Shown one piece after another: positions 1-6,104 of a stretch of DNA of 7,161 nucleotides. Positions within the stretch are counted from its first letter, which is position 1; every line of letters starts with the position of its first letter. The DNA is from Planctomycetales bacterium (GTDB lineage Bacteria > Planctomycetota > Phycisphaerae > SM23-33): positions 1 through 7,161 of the forward strand of contig JAUVIQ010000165.1 in the NCBI GenBank assembly GCA_030592655.1, read 5' to 3'. The notes under the pieces are model-generated. The model ran no database searches. It worked only from the letters and a program-made list of their open reading frames with translations, and was not told where the DNA came from. The position numbers and the translations under genes were made by a program.

Positions 1-1014
1 GGCGTCGATCTGCGAGACGCCGAAGGCCATTACTTCCCGACGGATTTCGGGTTCTTCGCGTGCCGTCAGTATCATTCCGGTGTAAGGCACAGCCAGGCGG
101 AGAATAGCGACGAGGCGCTTGAAATCGTAGTCGCCGACGAAATTGCTCTTGTCCGGGTCCACGCCCGCAGCCGGGCGCATGCGAGGGAAACTGATCGTGT
201 GCGGTCCGACGCCGTAACGCTTTTGCAAATAGAGTGAATGCGACACGAGTCCCAGCACATCGAACCGCCAGTCGGCCAGCCCGAACAGCGCGCCGATTCC
301 AACGTCGTCAAGCCCGGCTTCAAACGCCCGGTTCAGCCCGTCGAGTCGCCAGAGGTAATCGCCCTTGCGTGTGCCGGCAGGGTGCATCTTCGCATACGTC
401 GCGTGGTGGTAGGTCTCCTGGAATATCTGGTATGTTCCGATACCGGCGTCTTTGACCCTTGCAAAACCTTCGTGGTCCATCGGTGCTGCGTTAATGTTGA
501 CGCGGCGTATGCTTCCGTGGGCGATTTTTATGGAGTACACCTGCCGGACGACCTCGGCGATGAAATCAGCGTCGTAGTCCGGGTGTTCCCCGAATACGAG
601 AATCAGCCGCTTGTGCCCGGCGTTTTCCAGCGCTTCGACCTGTCGGCTGACCCCATCGCTGCTCAGTGTCCGGCGGATAGCGTCCGTATTCGACCGGCGG
701 AACGCGCAATATCGACAGTCGTTGACGCACTTGTTCCCGATATACAGCGGCGCGAACAGGACGATGCGGTTGCCGTACACCTTACGCTTCAGTTGGCGGG
801 CGGCGTCGAATATCTCTTCGACGAGTTCATCTCCTGCGGCAAGAAGCGCAGCGGTTTCCTCGACGCTTAACGGTTCCTTTGCGAGACTTTTCGCGACGAT
901 CTCCCGCACGCGCACGGGGTCGCTTTGGGTACCGGTCAGCAGTTCTTCAAGTGCGGCATCGTCGATGAAATCGACCGCCGCACTGCTCAACGCCATCTCC
1001 GCTAGCGCGCACAT
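1..1014 (-). CDS. hydG: [FeFe] hydrogenase H-cluster maturase HydG (radical SAM tyrosine lyase), C-terminus cut off
   Basis: HydG splits tyrosine with SAM to supply the CO and CN ligands of the H-cluster di-iron site (family knowledge). I translated this frame by hand: it is open for 338 codons from ATG 1014 to base 1, without a stop. The radical-SAM cluster motif CX3CX2C is at Cys96, Cys100 and Cys103 (CVNDCRYCAF). HydG-type segments follow: GEHP (142-145), INAAPM (174-179), FQETYH (198-203), then DDVGIGALFGL and GVGPHTISFPR. Family members are about 470 residues, so roughly the last 130, including the C-terminal Cys motif for the auxiliary cluster, lie beyond the left edge. The start is fixed by a strong AAGGAGG 7 bases upstream. 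It overlaps the 3' end of hydE by 13 bases in another frame, which suggests translational coupling. The related ThiH shares the radical-SAM core, but hydA and hydE in the same operon make HydG much the better name. Confidence 0.95.
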   Translation of the reverse strand, partial: MCALAEMALSSAAVDFIDDAALEELLTGTQSDPVRVREIVAKSLAKEPLSVEETAALLAAGDELVEEIFDAARQLKRKVYGNRIVLFAPLYIGNKCVNDCRYCAFRRSNTDAIRRTLSSDGVSRQVEALENAGHKRLILVFGEHPDYDADFIAEVVRQVYSIKIAHGSIRRVNINAAPMDHEGFARVKDAGIGTYQIFQETYHHATYAKMHPAGTRKGDYLWRLDGLNRAFEAGLDDVGIGALFGLADWRFDVLGLVSHSLYLQKRYGVGPHTISFPRMRPAAGVDPDKSNFVGDYDFKRLVAILRLAVPYTGMILTAREEPEIRREVMAFGVSQIDA

Positions 1015-2060
1015 GTTGCTGCCTCCTTATTTGCGTGGCGGCGGTTTATGTAATTGGGCGAATCGCCCCGCCCCGCGCCGACTCGTCTGCCGATAGCGAG
1101 AATACGTTCTTTCAGCAGGCTGTGATAATCTTCGTCCTGTTCGACACCCGCTTTGGCGGGGTATATGTCGTACAATGCCCTGTAACGCGGCGGAGTTATA
1201 TTGGGCATAATCACATTCGCCCCGCGCTGAAGGCCAAGTTCGTAACCGGCCTGTCCGTTGAGCGTAGCAACGGCGGTCGTGGCGGGGATGTTCGCCTGCG
1301 GGCATATAATCCGGGTAAGGGCGATGACCTTGTAGGACATTATTTCGCTGTTGGGGACCTGCTTCTCGTCGCTTCGGGCCGACGGAGTGTGCGGACTGGG
1401 AATGAACGGGCCTGAACCGATCATGTCGAGGTCGAGTTCACCGAACAACTCGATATCACGCGCGAGGGTTTCGTAAGTTTGTCCCGGCAGTCCTATCATC
1501 ACGCCGCTTCCGCCCTCGTATCCGAGTTCGCGCAGTTGGTGCAGGATAGCGATTCGGTCGGACCGCACGCCGTCCAGGTCCGGGTGAATCCTCTCGTAGA
1601 GCGCCCTGTCGGACGTCTCGAACCGCAGCAGGTATCGGTCTGCACCGGCTTGCCGCCAGAGGGCAAATTCCTCGGCGTTTCGCTCGCCGACGCCCAGCGT
1701 AACTGCCAGCGGGGTCTGCCGCCTGATGCGTTCGATGACGTCGGCCAGCCATTGGCCTGAAACGCCGCTGTCCTGCCCGGACTGGAGGACAATCGTACCG
1801 TATCCGAGCTCGACGGCTCTGCCGGCGCAGGCGAGGATTTCGTCGGCGTTCATTCGGTAGTGTTCGAGGCCGGAATTGTGCGCGCCCAGTCCGCAGTACG
1901 CACAACGGCGAACGCAGTGATTCGAGAACTCCGTCAACCCGCGCAAGTGGACTTCGTCGCCGACGTTCCGGCGGCGCACGTCGTCCGCCGTCCGCCACAA
2001 TTTTTCCAGTCGGCGGTCGTCGGATTCGCGCAGCCAGTTGTGTATCTCACTGAAGTTCAT
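1002..2060 (-). CDS. hydE: [FeFe] hydrogenase H-cluster maturase HydE (radical SAM)
   Basis: HydE is a radical SAM enzyme that works with HydG and HydF to build the di-iron subcluster of [FeFe] hydrogenases. The 352-residue protein has the usual family length. The radical-SAM cysteines are Cys49, Cys53 and Cys56 (CVRRCAYC). Further family segments are LQSGQD (92-97), FETSD (147-151), MIGLPGQT (188-195), GSGPFIP (215-221) and a C-terminal GRRVGAGRGDS. The region around residues 304-313, where some HydE proteins carry a CX7CX2C set for a second Fe-S cluster, has no cysteines here, so only the catalytic cluster is expected; that second cluster is known to be dispensable and variable. The start lies 5 bases after the stop of the upstream hybrid kinase, with AGGAAA about 10 bases upstream as the likely ribosome site. 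PylB and BioB are relatives, but the motifs and the hydA/hydG context support HydE. Confidence 0.97.
   Translation of the reverse strand: MNFSEIHNWLRESDDRRLEKLWRTADDVRRRNVGDEVHLRGLTEFSNHCVRRCAYCGLGAHNSGLEHYRMNADEILACAGRAVELGYGTIVLQSGQDSGVSGQWLADVIERIRRQTPLAVTLGVGERNAEEFALWRQAGADRYLLRFETSDRALYERIHPDLDGVRSDRIAILHQLRELGYEGGSGVMIGLPGQTYETLARDIELFGELDLDMIGSGPFIPSPHTPSARSDEKQVPNSEIMSYKVIALTRIICPQANIPATTAVATLNGQAGYELGLQRGANVIMPNITPPRYRALYDIYPAKAGVEQDEDYHSLLKERILAIGRRVGAGRGDSPNYINRRHANKEAATCAR
1022..1028 (-). promoter_or_regulatory. Ribosome binding site of hydG
   Basis: The minus strand reads AAGGAGG, a near-perfect Shine-Dalgarno sequence, 7 bases before ATG 1014. It lies within the last codons of hydE. 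It decides the hydG start over the in-frame ATG 18 bases further in (codon 7). Confidence 0.8.
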
Positions 2061-2065
2061 CCTCG

Positions 2066-3202
2066 CTATGTTTCCTGTGTTCGCTTGAGTGTAACGGTGA
2101 AGGTGCTTCCGGCGTCCGGTTTGCTGGTAACGGTCGCCTCTCCACCGTAGAGGTCTGCGAGTTTTTTGACGATTGAAAGCCCCAGCCCGCTGCCGAGGAT
2201 GTTGCGTGTTTGGGGGTTTTTGATTCGCACGAATTCGCCGAAGAGTCGGTCGGTTTCTTCGGGTGTCATTCCGATACCGGTGTCGGATACGGCGATAGTA
2301 ACGGTATCGTCGTCGCCGGTGAGTGTTACATCCACTCGCCCGCCCGAACGGTTGTACTTGATGGCATTTGAAATAAAGTTATTGAGGATAATTTCTATCT
2401 CGCCTCTATCTGCCGTCATTTTCAGCGATTTCGGGCAGTGCAGTTCGATGGTGACGTCTTTTTCCGTCGCCTCCGGCGTGAAGGCCTCGACCGATTCGCC
2501 CGCGACGTTTGAGATATCCAATTCTGACAAGTCGCGTTTTTTCTGCCCCGACTCGATACGTGTCAGGTCCAGCAGGTCGTCGATGAGTTTTCGCATCCCT
2601 CCCAGGCGAATCACGCTGCGGGACAGCATGTTATCGTACGTTGCCTGGTCGTCCCCGGCGGAGCGTTCCATGACGATATTGAGATACCCTTCGATGGACG
2701 AAATCGGGGCCTTGAGTTCGTGTGCCAGCACCGAGATAAACTGGAAGCGTACCTGGCGTTTTTCTTCGGCCAGGCGGCATGCCTGTCTCGTGAGCGCCAG
2801 GTGCCTTGCCGCTTTGCGGACTGCGCCTTTGAGTTCGTCGGGCGTGAACGGTTTTGCGAGGAAATCGTACGCTCCCCGCTTTGTCGCGGTGATGGCGACC
2901 TCCAGCGAGGCGTAGGCGGTAATCATAATCGTCAGGCAGTCGCCGATTTTACCCGTCATCTTTTCCAGGACATCAAGCCCGCTGATTCCGGGGAGTTTAT
3001 GGTCCAGCAGGAGTATGTCGGGGGTTTGGGCGGCGATCATTTCGAGGGCGTCTTCACCCGTCTCGGCCTGTGCGATGTCGAAGCGGAATTTGCCGTTGAT
3101 GCACGGTGCGGACACCTCGAAATCCCGAAGCGCACGCTCCACGCCCAGACGCATGCCGGGTTCGTCGTCAACGACCAATATTCGCATGGCTTCGGTGTTC
3201 AT
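2066..3202 (-). CDS. Receiver-histidine kinase hybrid (REC-HisKA-HATPase), cytoplasmic
   Basis: This 378-residue two-component protein starts with a receiver instead of a sensor domain. REC spans about 7-130, with acidic Asp12/Asp13, phospho-acceptor Asp67 (LLLDHKLPG), Thr95 and Lys117 all present. HisKA follows, with His161 in AHELKAPISS. The ATPase domain has an N-box (NNFISNAIKYN), G1 (DTGIGM) and G2 (GSGLGLSIV). There are no membrane segments, so it is cytoplasmic. The receiver has about ten extra residues between helix 1 and strand 2 (around 29-40, with Cys34). The input is probably phosphate from another kinase, most simply the Fe-S kinase two genes upstream, with the C-terminal half relaying onwards; this is inference. 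The ATG at 3202 is 3 bases after the preceding stop. An in-frame ATG at 3187 would give the classic MRILVVDDE start but has no better ribosome site. Confidence 0.93.
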   Translation of the reverse strand: MNTEAMRILVVDDEPGMRLGVERALRDFEVSAPCINGKFRFDIAQAETGEDALEMIAAQTPDILLLDHKLPGISGLDVLEKMTGKIGDCLTIMITAYASLEVAITATKRGAYDFLAKPFTPDELKGAVRKAARHLALTRQACRLAEEKRQVRFQFISVLAHELKAPISSIEGYLNIVMERSAGDDQATYDNMLSRSVIRLGGMRKLIDDLLDLTRIESGQKKRDLSELDISNVAGESVEAFTPEATEKDVTIELHCPKSLKMTADRGEIEIILNNFISNAIKYNRSGGRVDVTLTGDDDTVTIAVSDTGIGMTPEETDRLFGEFVRIKNPQTRNILGSGLGLSIVKKLADLYGGEATVTSKPDAGSTFTVTLKRTQET

Positions 3203-3205
3203 CAG

Positions 3206-3583
3206 TCAGTTTCCAAGTATCTCTTTAACGCGTTCAGCCAGGTCGGATGGATTGACGGGTTTTTCGAGGAACGTCGTAACCGGAAGCCAGGTTTCGTCAG
3301 GCTCGAATCCGAACTTCAGGTCCTTTGCCTCTCGTATGCCCGTGAGCATAATAATCGGCAGTTGCGGATGCAGGGCGCTGATTTCGCGAGCCAGATCGAA
3401 ACCGGCCAGACTTGTTTCCATCATTACGTCCAGTATGATCAGGTCCGGTTTGACGTCTTCGATTTTCCCTCTCGCTTCAGCCGCACTGTATGCCTCGGAG
3501 ACTTCAAAGCCCTTGCTGGTAAGAACGGCTTTGTTCATCTCCACAAAATCAACGTCATCGTCAATCAGTAGCACTTTTGCCAT
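3206..3583 (-). CDS. Stand-alone response regulator receiver protein, DxMME type
   Basis: This 125-residue protein is a single receiver domain with no output domain. The acidic pair is Asp8/Asp9, the phospho-acceptor is Asp52 (LDVMMET), the switch residue is Thr81 and the conserved Lys is Lys108 (EKP). Two features are unusual and are shared with the receiver encoded at 5631-6056. The Pro normally four residues after the acceptor Asp is Glu, in a DxMME....GF signature. The Thr-to-Lys distance is 27 residues, against 22 in the neighbouring hybrid kinase. The frame is open up to an ATG at 3628, but that start would overlap the kinase gene and has no ribosome site. ATG 3583 has AAAGGAG eight bases upstream and gives the standard receiver beginning MAKVLLIDDD. 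It lies 14 bases after the Fe-S kinase stop, so it is the likely first phosphate acceptor of that kinase (inference). Confidence 0.92.
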   Translation of the reverse strand: MAKVLLIDDDVDFVEMNKAVLTSKGFEVSEAYSAAEARGKIEDVKPDLIILDVMMETSLAGFDLAREISALHPQLPIIMLTGIREAKDLKFGFEPDETWLPVTTFLEKPVNPSDLAERVKEILGN

Positions 3584-3591
3584 CGCAATTG

Positions 3592-3598
3592 CTCCTTT
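3592..3598 (-). promoter_or_regulatory. Ribosome binding site that sets the receiver start
   Basis: The minus strand reads AAAGGAG, 8 bases before ATG 3583. Its first base is the last base of the TGA stop of the upstream Fe-S kinase. This site argues for the 125-residue form of the receiver over a 140-residue form starting at 3628. Confidence 0.7.
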
Positions 3599-5604
3599 CA
3601 TGGAGTTGTTTCCGTTGTTTCCTGCCACGGAAGCGTAACGGTGAAAGTTGTTCCGGTCGGTCCTGCCTGTCGGTCGGCGTTTGATTCGACGCTTATATCG
3701 CCACGGTGCATCTTGACTATCCCGTATGTTACCGCCAATCCCAGGCCGGTGCCTTTTCCGATCTGCTTGGTTGTGAAGAACGGCTCGAATATCTTCTTCA
3801 GGTTCTCTTTGATGATACCAACCCCCGTGTCGGAAACGATTAATTTTATCCGGTCTTCGTCCCGACTGGTCGAGATTGTCAGCGTTCCGCCGTCCGGCAT
3901 TGCTGCGACTGAATTGCTGATGAGGTTCGTCAATACCTGGAGAATCTGGTCGGGATCGACCTCGATGGTCGGGGTTTCGAGCGTGTCCTCGGCTACGACT
4001 TTGATGTTTTCCGGGATAGTAACGGATTTGATACCGCGTTCGACCAGATGCCGCACGTCAACGGTTTGCAACAGCACCTTGTTTTGCCTGGCGAAGTTCA
4101 GCAGCCCCGCGACGATCTTCTTACACCTGTCGGCCTGTTCGGCGATCATTGACAGGTCGGCCTGCATTGTCTGGTTATCCTTGTGTTCATCCAGTAGCAG
4201 GTGAGCGTACATCAGCACCACACCGAGGGGGTTGTTGACTTCGTGAGCGATGCCGGCGGCGAGTTGGCCCATACTGGCGAGTTTTTCCGATTGCATCAAC
4301 GCTTCCTGCACGCTGGCGAGCTCATTGTTGGAATTCGCCAGTTCGTCGATTGTGCTGCGAAGTCGTTCGATTGTGTTGGGCAGACACATTTCATTTTCCG
4401 CCAGTCCCTTGAAGATCGCTATGGCATGTTCCCGGCAGGTGTCGTATCCGCATGCGCCGCAGTTGAGTTCGTCCTCCGGCGTGGTTTTGCCCATTCTGGC
4501 CATTATCTGGCGAATCTCTTCCTCGAAAGGCACTTCGAGTCGCTGGTCGCTGGGTGTGTAGGTGCGAGTCAGGTCCAGGTCGTCGAACTCGCCAAGGCGG
4601 TCGGGTCCGAGGTTTTCGCCTTCGGTGTCCATGCGTCCGCGGACGTATCGGCTGACTTGGCTGCGCCGGCTGAACAGCGGCGCGTCCGTGCTCATGCCCG
4701 CGCCCATTATGCATCCGTTACAGCATAACACTTCCAGCAACTTCGCATTGAGGGCGCCGGATTCAAATTCTTTAATTGCACCAACGAAATTGGTGCGACC
4801 CTCTGCGGCCACTACTTCGCCGGTGATGAGGTCTTCGTGAATGTCGGCGGATTGAAGCAGTCCCCTGCTGATGGAAAACAATCCTCCGGTTCCGGCATGT
4901 GGCGGATCGAAGTCGGACGGCTCGACGGCGTCGGGGGTGATGTCCGATTCGGTGAGCATCCTGCGCAACTCAACAAAAGTAATGGCTGTCTCAACTTCAC
5001 CGTGGATGTCTTCGTTGTCGCCTTCCCCTTTTTTGGCGATACATGGACCTATAAACACGATTTTGACGTCCCGGCTGTGGATTCGGTGAAGCACTCTGGC
5101 AGAGGCGATCATGGGCGAAACGATTGGGGCGAGTTTGTCCACAAGGTCGGGGAAATATCGCTCCACGTAAGAAACAATCGCGGGGCAACTTGTGGCTATG
5201 AAACGTTCTTTGTTCACCTTGGCCAGGAGTTCGTGATACCTGCGAGCGACGAGATCAGCGCCGAATCCGACCTCGGCGACAATATCGAACCCGAGAGCAC
5301 GAATCATACCGACGAGCCGTCGCCAATCGTATTCGACAAACTCGGCGGGGAAACTCGGAGCCACGCACGCAGCCACTTTATCCGAACCATCCAGAAGCGA
5401 CCGGACGATGTCGGTGGTATCGAGAACCTCCTTGGCATTCTGGCTGCAGACGCGAACGCAGTTTCCGCAGCCGATACACCTTTCGGGGACGATTTCCGCC
5501 TGACCTTCACTGATTCGAATCGCCTTGGCGGGGCACTCCCGTACGCAGGTGTAACACACGCGGCAGCGTTCGGTAACAGTTTTGATGAAACCGTTTGGCC
5601 GCAT
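3598..5604 (-). CDS. Fe-S / [FeFe]-hydrogenase-like sensor histidine kinase
   Basis: This is a 668-residue soluble kinase with an iron-sulfur sensory half. Residues 14-24 and 43-53 form two [4Fe-4S] ferredoxin motifs (Cys14/17/20/24 and Cys43/46/49/53). Residues about 75-305 resemble the catalytic domain of [FeFe] hydrogenase, with altered motifs: L1 ATSCPAI (Cys140), L2 GPCIAKKGE (Cys188, Lys191, Glu194) and L3 EVLCCNGCIMGAG (Cys294/295/298). The glycine-rich stretch HAGTGGLFS aligns with the FGASGGVME of HydA. Cys382, 385, 390 and 407 form a further four-Cys Fe-S domain of the type found in RnfB and corrinoid Fe-S proteins. A short, probably coiled-coil linker leads to HisKA (His454 in AHEVNNPL) and an ATPase domain with an N-box (about 560-572), G1 DTGVGI (592-597) and G2 GKGTGLGL (616-623). 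It matches the histidine-kinase-linked putative sensory [FeFe] hydrogenases (group C in current schemes). It probably senses H2 or redox state and phosphorylates the adjacent receivers. Whether it holds a complete H-cluster is uncertain. An AGAGAGG supports ATG 5604. Confidence 0.93.
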   Translation of the reverse strand: MRPNGFIKTVTERCRVCYTCVRECPAKAIRISEGQAEIVPERCIGCGNCVRVCSQNAKEVLDTTDIVRSLLDGSDKVAACVAPSFPAEFVEYDWRRLVGMIRALGFDIVAEVGFGADLVARRYHELLAKVNKERFIATSCPAIVSYVERYFPDLVDKLAPIVSPMIASARVLHRIHSRDVKIVFIGPCIAKKGEGDNEDIHGEVETAITFVELRRMLTESDITPDAVEPSDFDPPHAGTGGLFSISRGLLQSADIHEDLITGEVVAAEGRTNFVGAIKEFESGALNAKLLEVLCCNGCIMGAGMSTDAPLFSRRSQVSRYVRGRMDTEGENLGPDRLGEFDDLDLTRTYTPSDQRLEVPFEEEIRQIMARMGKTTPEDELNCGACGYDTCREHAIAIFKGLAENEMCLPNTIERLRSTIDELANSNNELASVQEALMQSEKLASMGQLAAGIAHEVNNPLGVVLMYAHLLLDEHKDNQTMQADLSMIAEQADRCKKIVAGLLNFARQNKVLLQTVDVRHLVERGIKSVTIPENIKVVAEDTLETPTIEVDPDQILQVLTNLISNSVAAMPDGGTLTISTSRDEDRIKLIVSDTGVGIIKENLKKIFEPFFTTKQIGKGTGLGLAVTYGIVKMHRGDISVESNADRQAGPTGTTFTVTLPWQETTETTP

Positions 5605-5613
5605 CTCGCAATG

Positions 5614-5620
5614 CCTCTCT
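5614..5620 (-). promoter_or_regulatory. Ribosome binding site of the Fe-S sensor kinase
   Basis: The minus strand reads AGAGAGG, 9 bases before ATG 5604. Part of it lies in the 3' arm of a possible small hairpin (5617-5630), so access could be modulated; this is inference only. Confidence 0.55.
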
Positions 5621-5630
5621 CAATCGAAAG
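5617..5630 (-). other. Possible intercistronic hairpin between receiver and sensor kinase genes
   Basis: Directly after the TAA stop of the receiver gene, the minus strand reads CTTTCGATTGAGAG. CTTTC can pair with GAGAG (5 pairs, one G-U) around a GATT loop. The stem is weak and there is no following T-run, so it is not a terminator. The 3' arm overlaps the ribosome site of the kinase gene. A similar sequence follows the hydA stop. Confidence 0.3.
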
Positions 5631-6056
5631 TTACGGGTGCTGTTCCCCGTTTTTGGTCAGGGAAGGCAGCCCCAACAGCCGGCGCACTTCTGCTTTCAGT
5701 TGTTCCGGCCTGATAGGCTTGTTCATCACGCGGTCCATCTTTAACCATGATTTCGCCTCGGGCGACTGCACATCAAAGGACATCCGCGTAGCGGCGGTAA
5801 CAGCCGTCAGTAAAATAACGGGGGTTTCCGGGTATATTTTTTTCAGGTGATGCGTGATTACAAACCCAGAATCAGCCTGCTCCATCATCAGGTCGAGGAT
5901 TACCAGGTCCGGTCTGACCGTCGTAAGCACCTCTTCAGCCTCTTCTTCACCGCCGGCTTTGAGTATGTCGTAATCTTCGGTGCCCAGTATGGCTGATACC
6001 TGCGCGATTATGTCCGGGTCGTCGTCCACCACCAGTATTTTTTTGTTTTCGCTCAT
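5631..6056 (-). CDS. Stand-alone response regulator receiver protein, DxMME type
   Basis: This 141-residue single receiver domain has no DNA-binding or enzymatic output. It shows acidic Asp11/Asp12, acceptor Asp55 (LDLMMEQ), Thr84 and Lys113 (NKP). Like the receiver at 3206-3583, it has Glu instead of Pro at acceptor +4, a Gly-Phe pair nine residues after the acceptor, and a longer stretch between Thr and Lys (29 residues). The C-terminal tail after the last helix (about residues 130-141) is short, polar and probably unstructured. It lies between hydA and the Fe-S kinase, 48 bases after the hydA stop and 26 bases before the kinase start, so it is a likely phosphate acceptor of that kinase. 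ATG 6056 is supported by AAGGG a few bases upstream and gives the usual MSENKKILVVDDD beginning. Its target is unknown; it could act by protein contact or as a relay shuttle. Confidence 0.93.
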   Translation of the reverse strand: MSENKKILVVDDDPDIIAQVSAILGTEDYDILKAGGEEEAEEVLTTVRPDLVILDLMMEQADSGFVITHHLKKIYPETPVILLTAVTAATRMSFDVQSPEAKSWLKMDRVMNKPIRPEQLKAEVRRLLGLPSLTKNGEQHP

Positions 6057-6087
6057 TACACGCCCTTAATTCCAACCGTCCGATACA

Positions 6088-6104
6088 CTCTCGCCGAACG
6101 AAAG
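6088..6104 (-). other. Possible hairpin directly after the hydA stop codon
   Basis: The minus strand reads CTTTCGTTCGGCGAGAG immediately after the TAA stop. CTTTCG pairs with CGAGAG (6 pairs, one G-U) around TTCGG. No T-run follows, so a Rho-independent terminator is not supported. A role in stabilising the 3' end of the hydA message or in differential expression within the operon is possible but unproven. It sits in the 48-base gap before the receiver gene. Confidence 0.35.

Noticed and set aside
238..870. 210-codon open frame on the plus strand
   Set aside because: It lies antisense to hydG, whose translated sequence has clear HydG motifs throughout. The plus-strand product shows no recognisable domain; long antisense frames are common at this GC content.
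2166..3571. Long plus-strand frames of 249 and 283 codons over the hybrid kinase and receiver genes
   Set aside because: They are opposite well-supported two-component genes, are rich in Ser/Arg or otherwise compositionally odd, and have no family motifs.
3584..3628. Upstream ATG extending the receiver to 140 residues
   Set aside because: It would overlap the kinase gene by 31 bases, adds a non-conserved Asn-rich leader, and lacks a ribosome site, whereas ATG 3583 has AAAGGAG at ideal spacing.
4837..5850. 337-codon plus-strand open frame
   Set aside because: It is antisense to the Fe-S sensor kinase and the junction with the receiver gene. The minus-strand products have conserved Fe-S and receiver motifs; this frame has none.
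6057..6104. Rho-independent terminator after hydA
   Set aside because: A 6-pair stem is present but no T-run follows on the minus strand, and the next gene starts within 48 bases.
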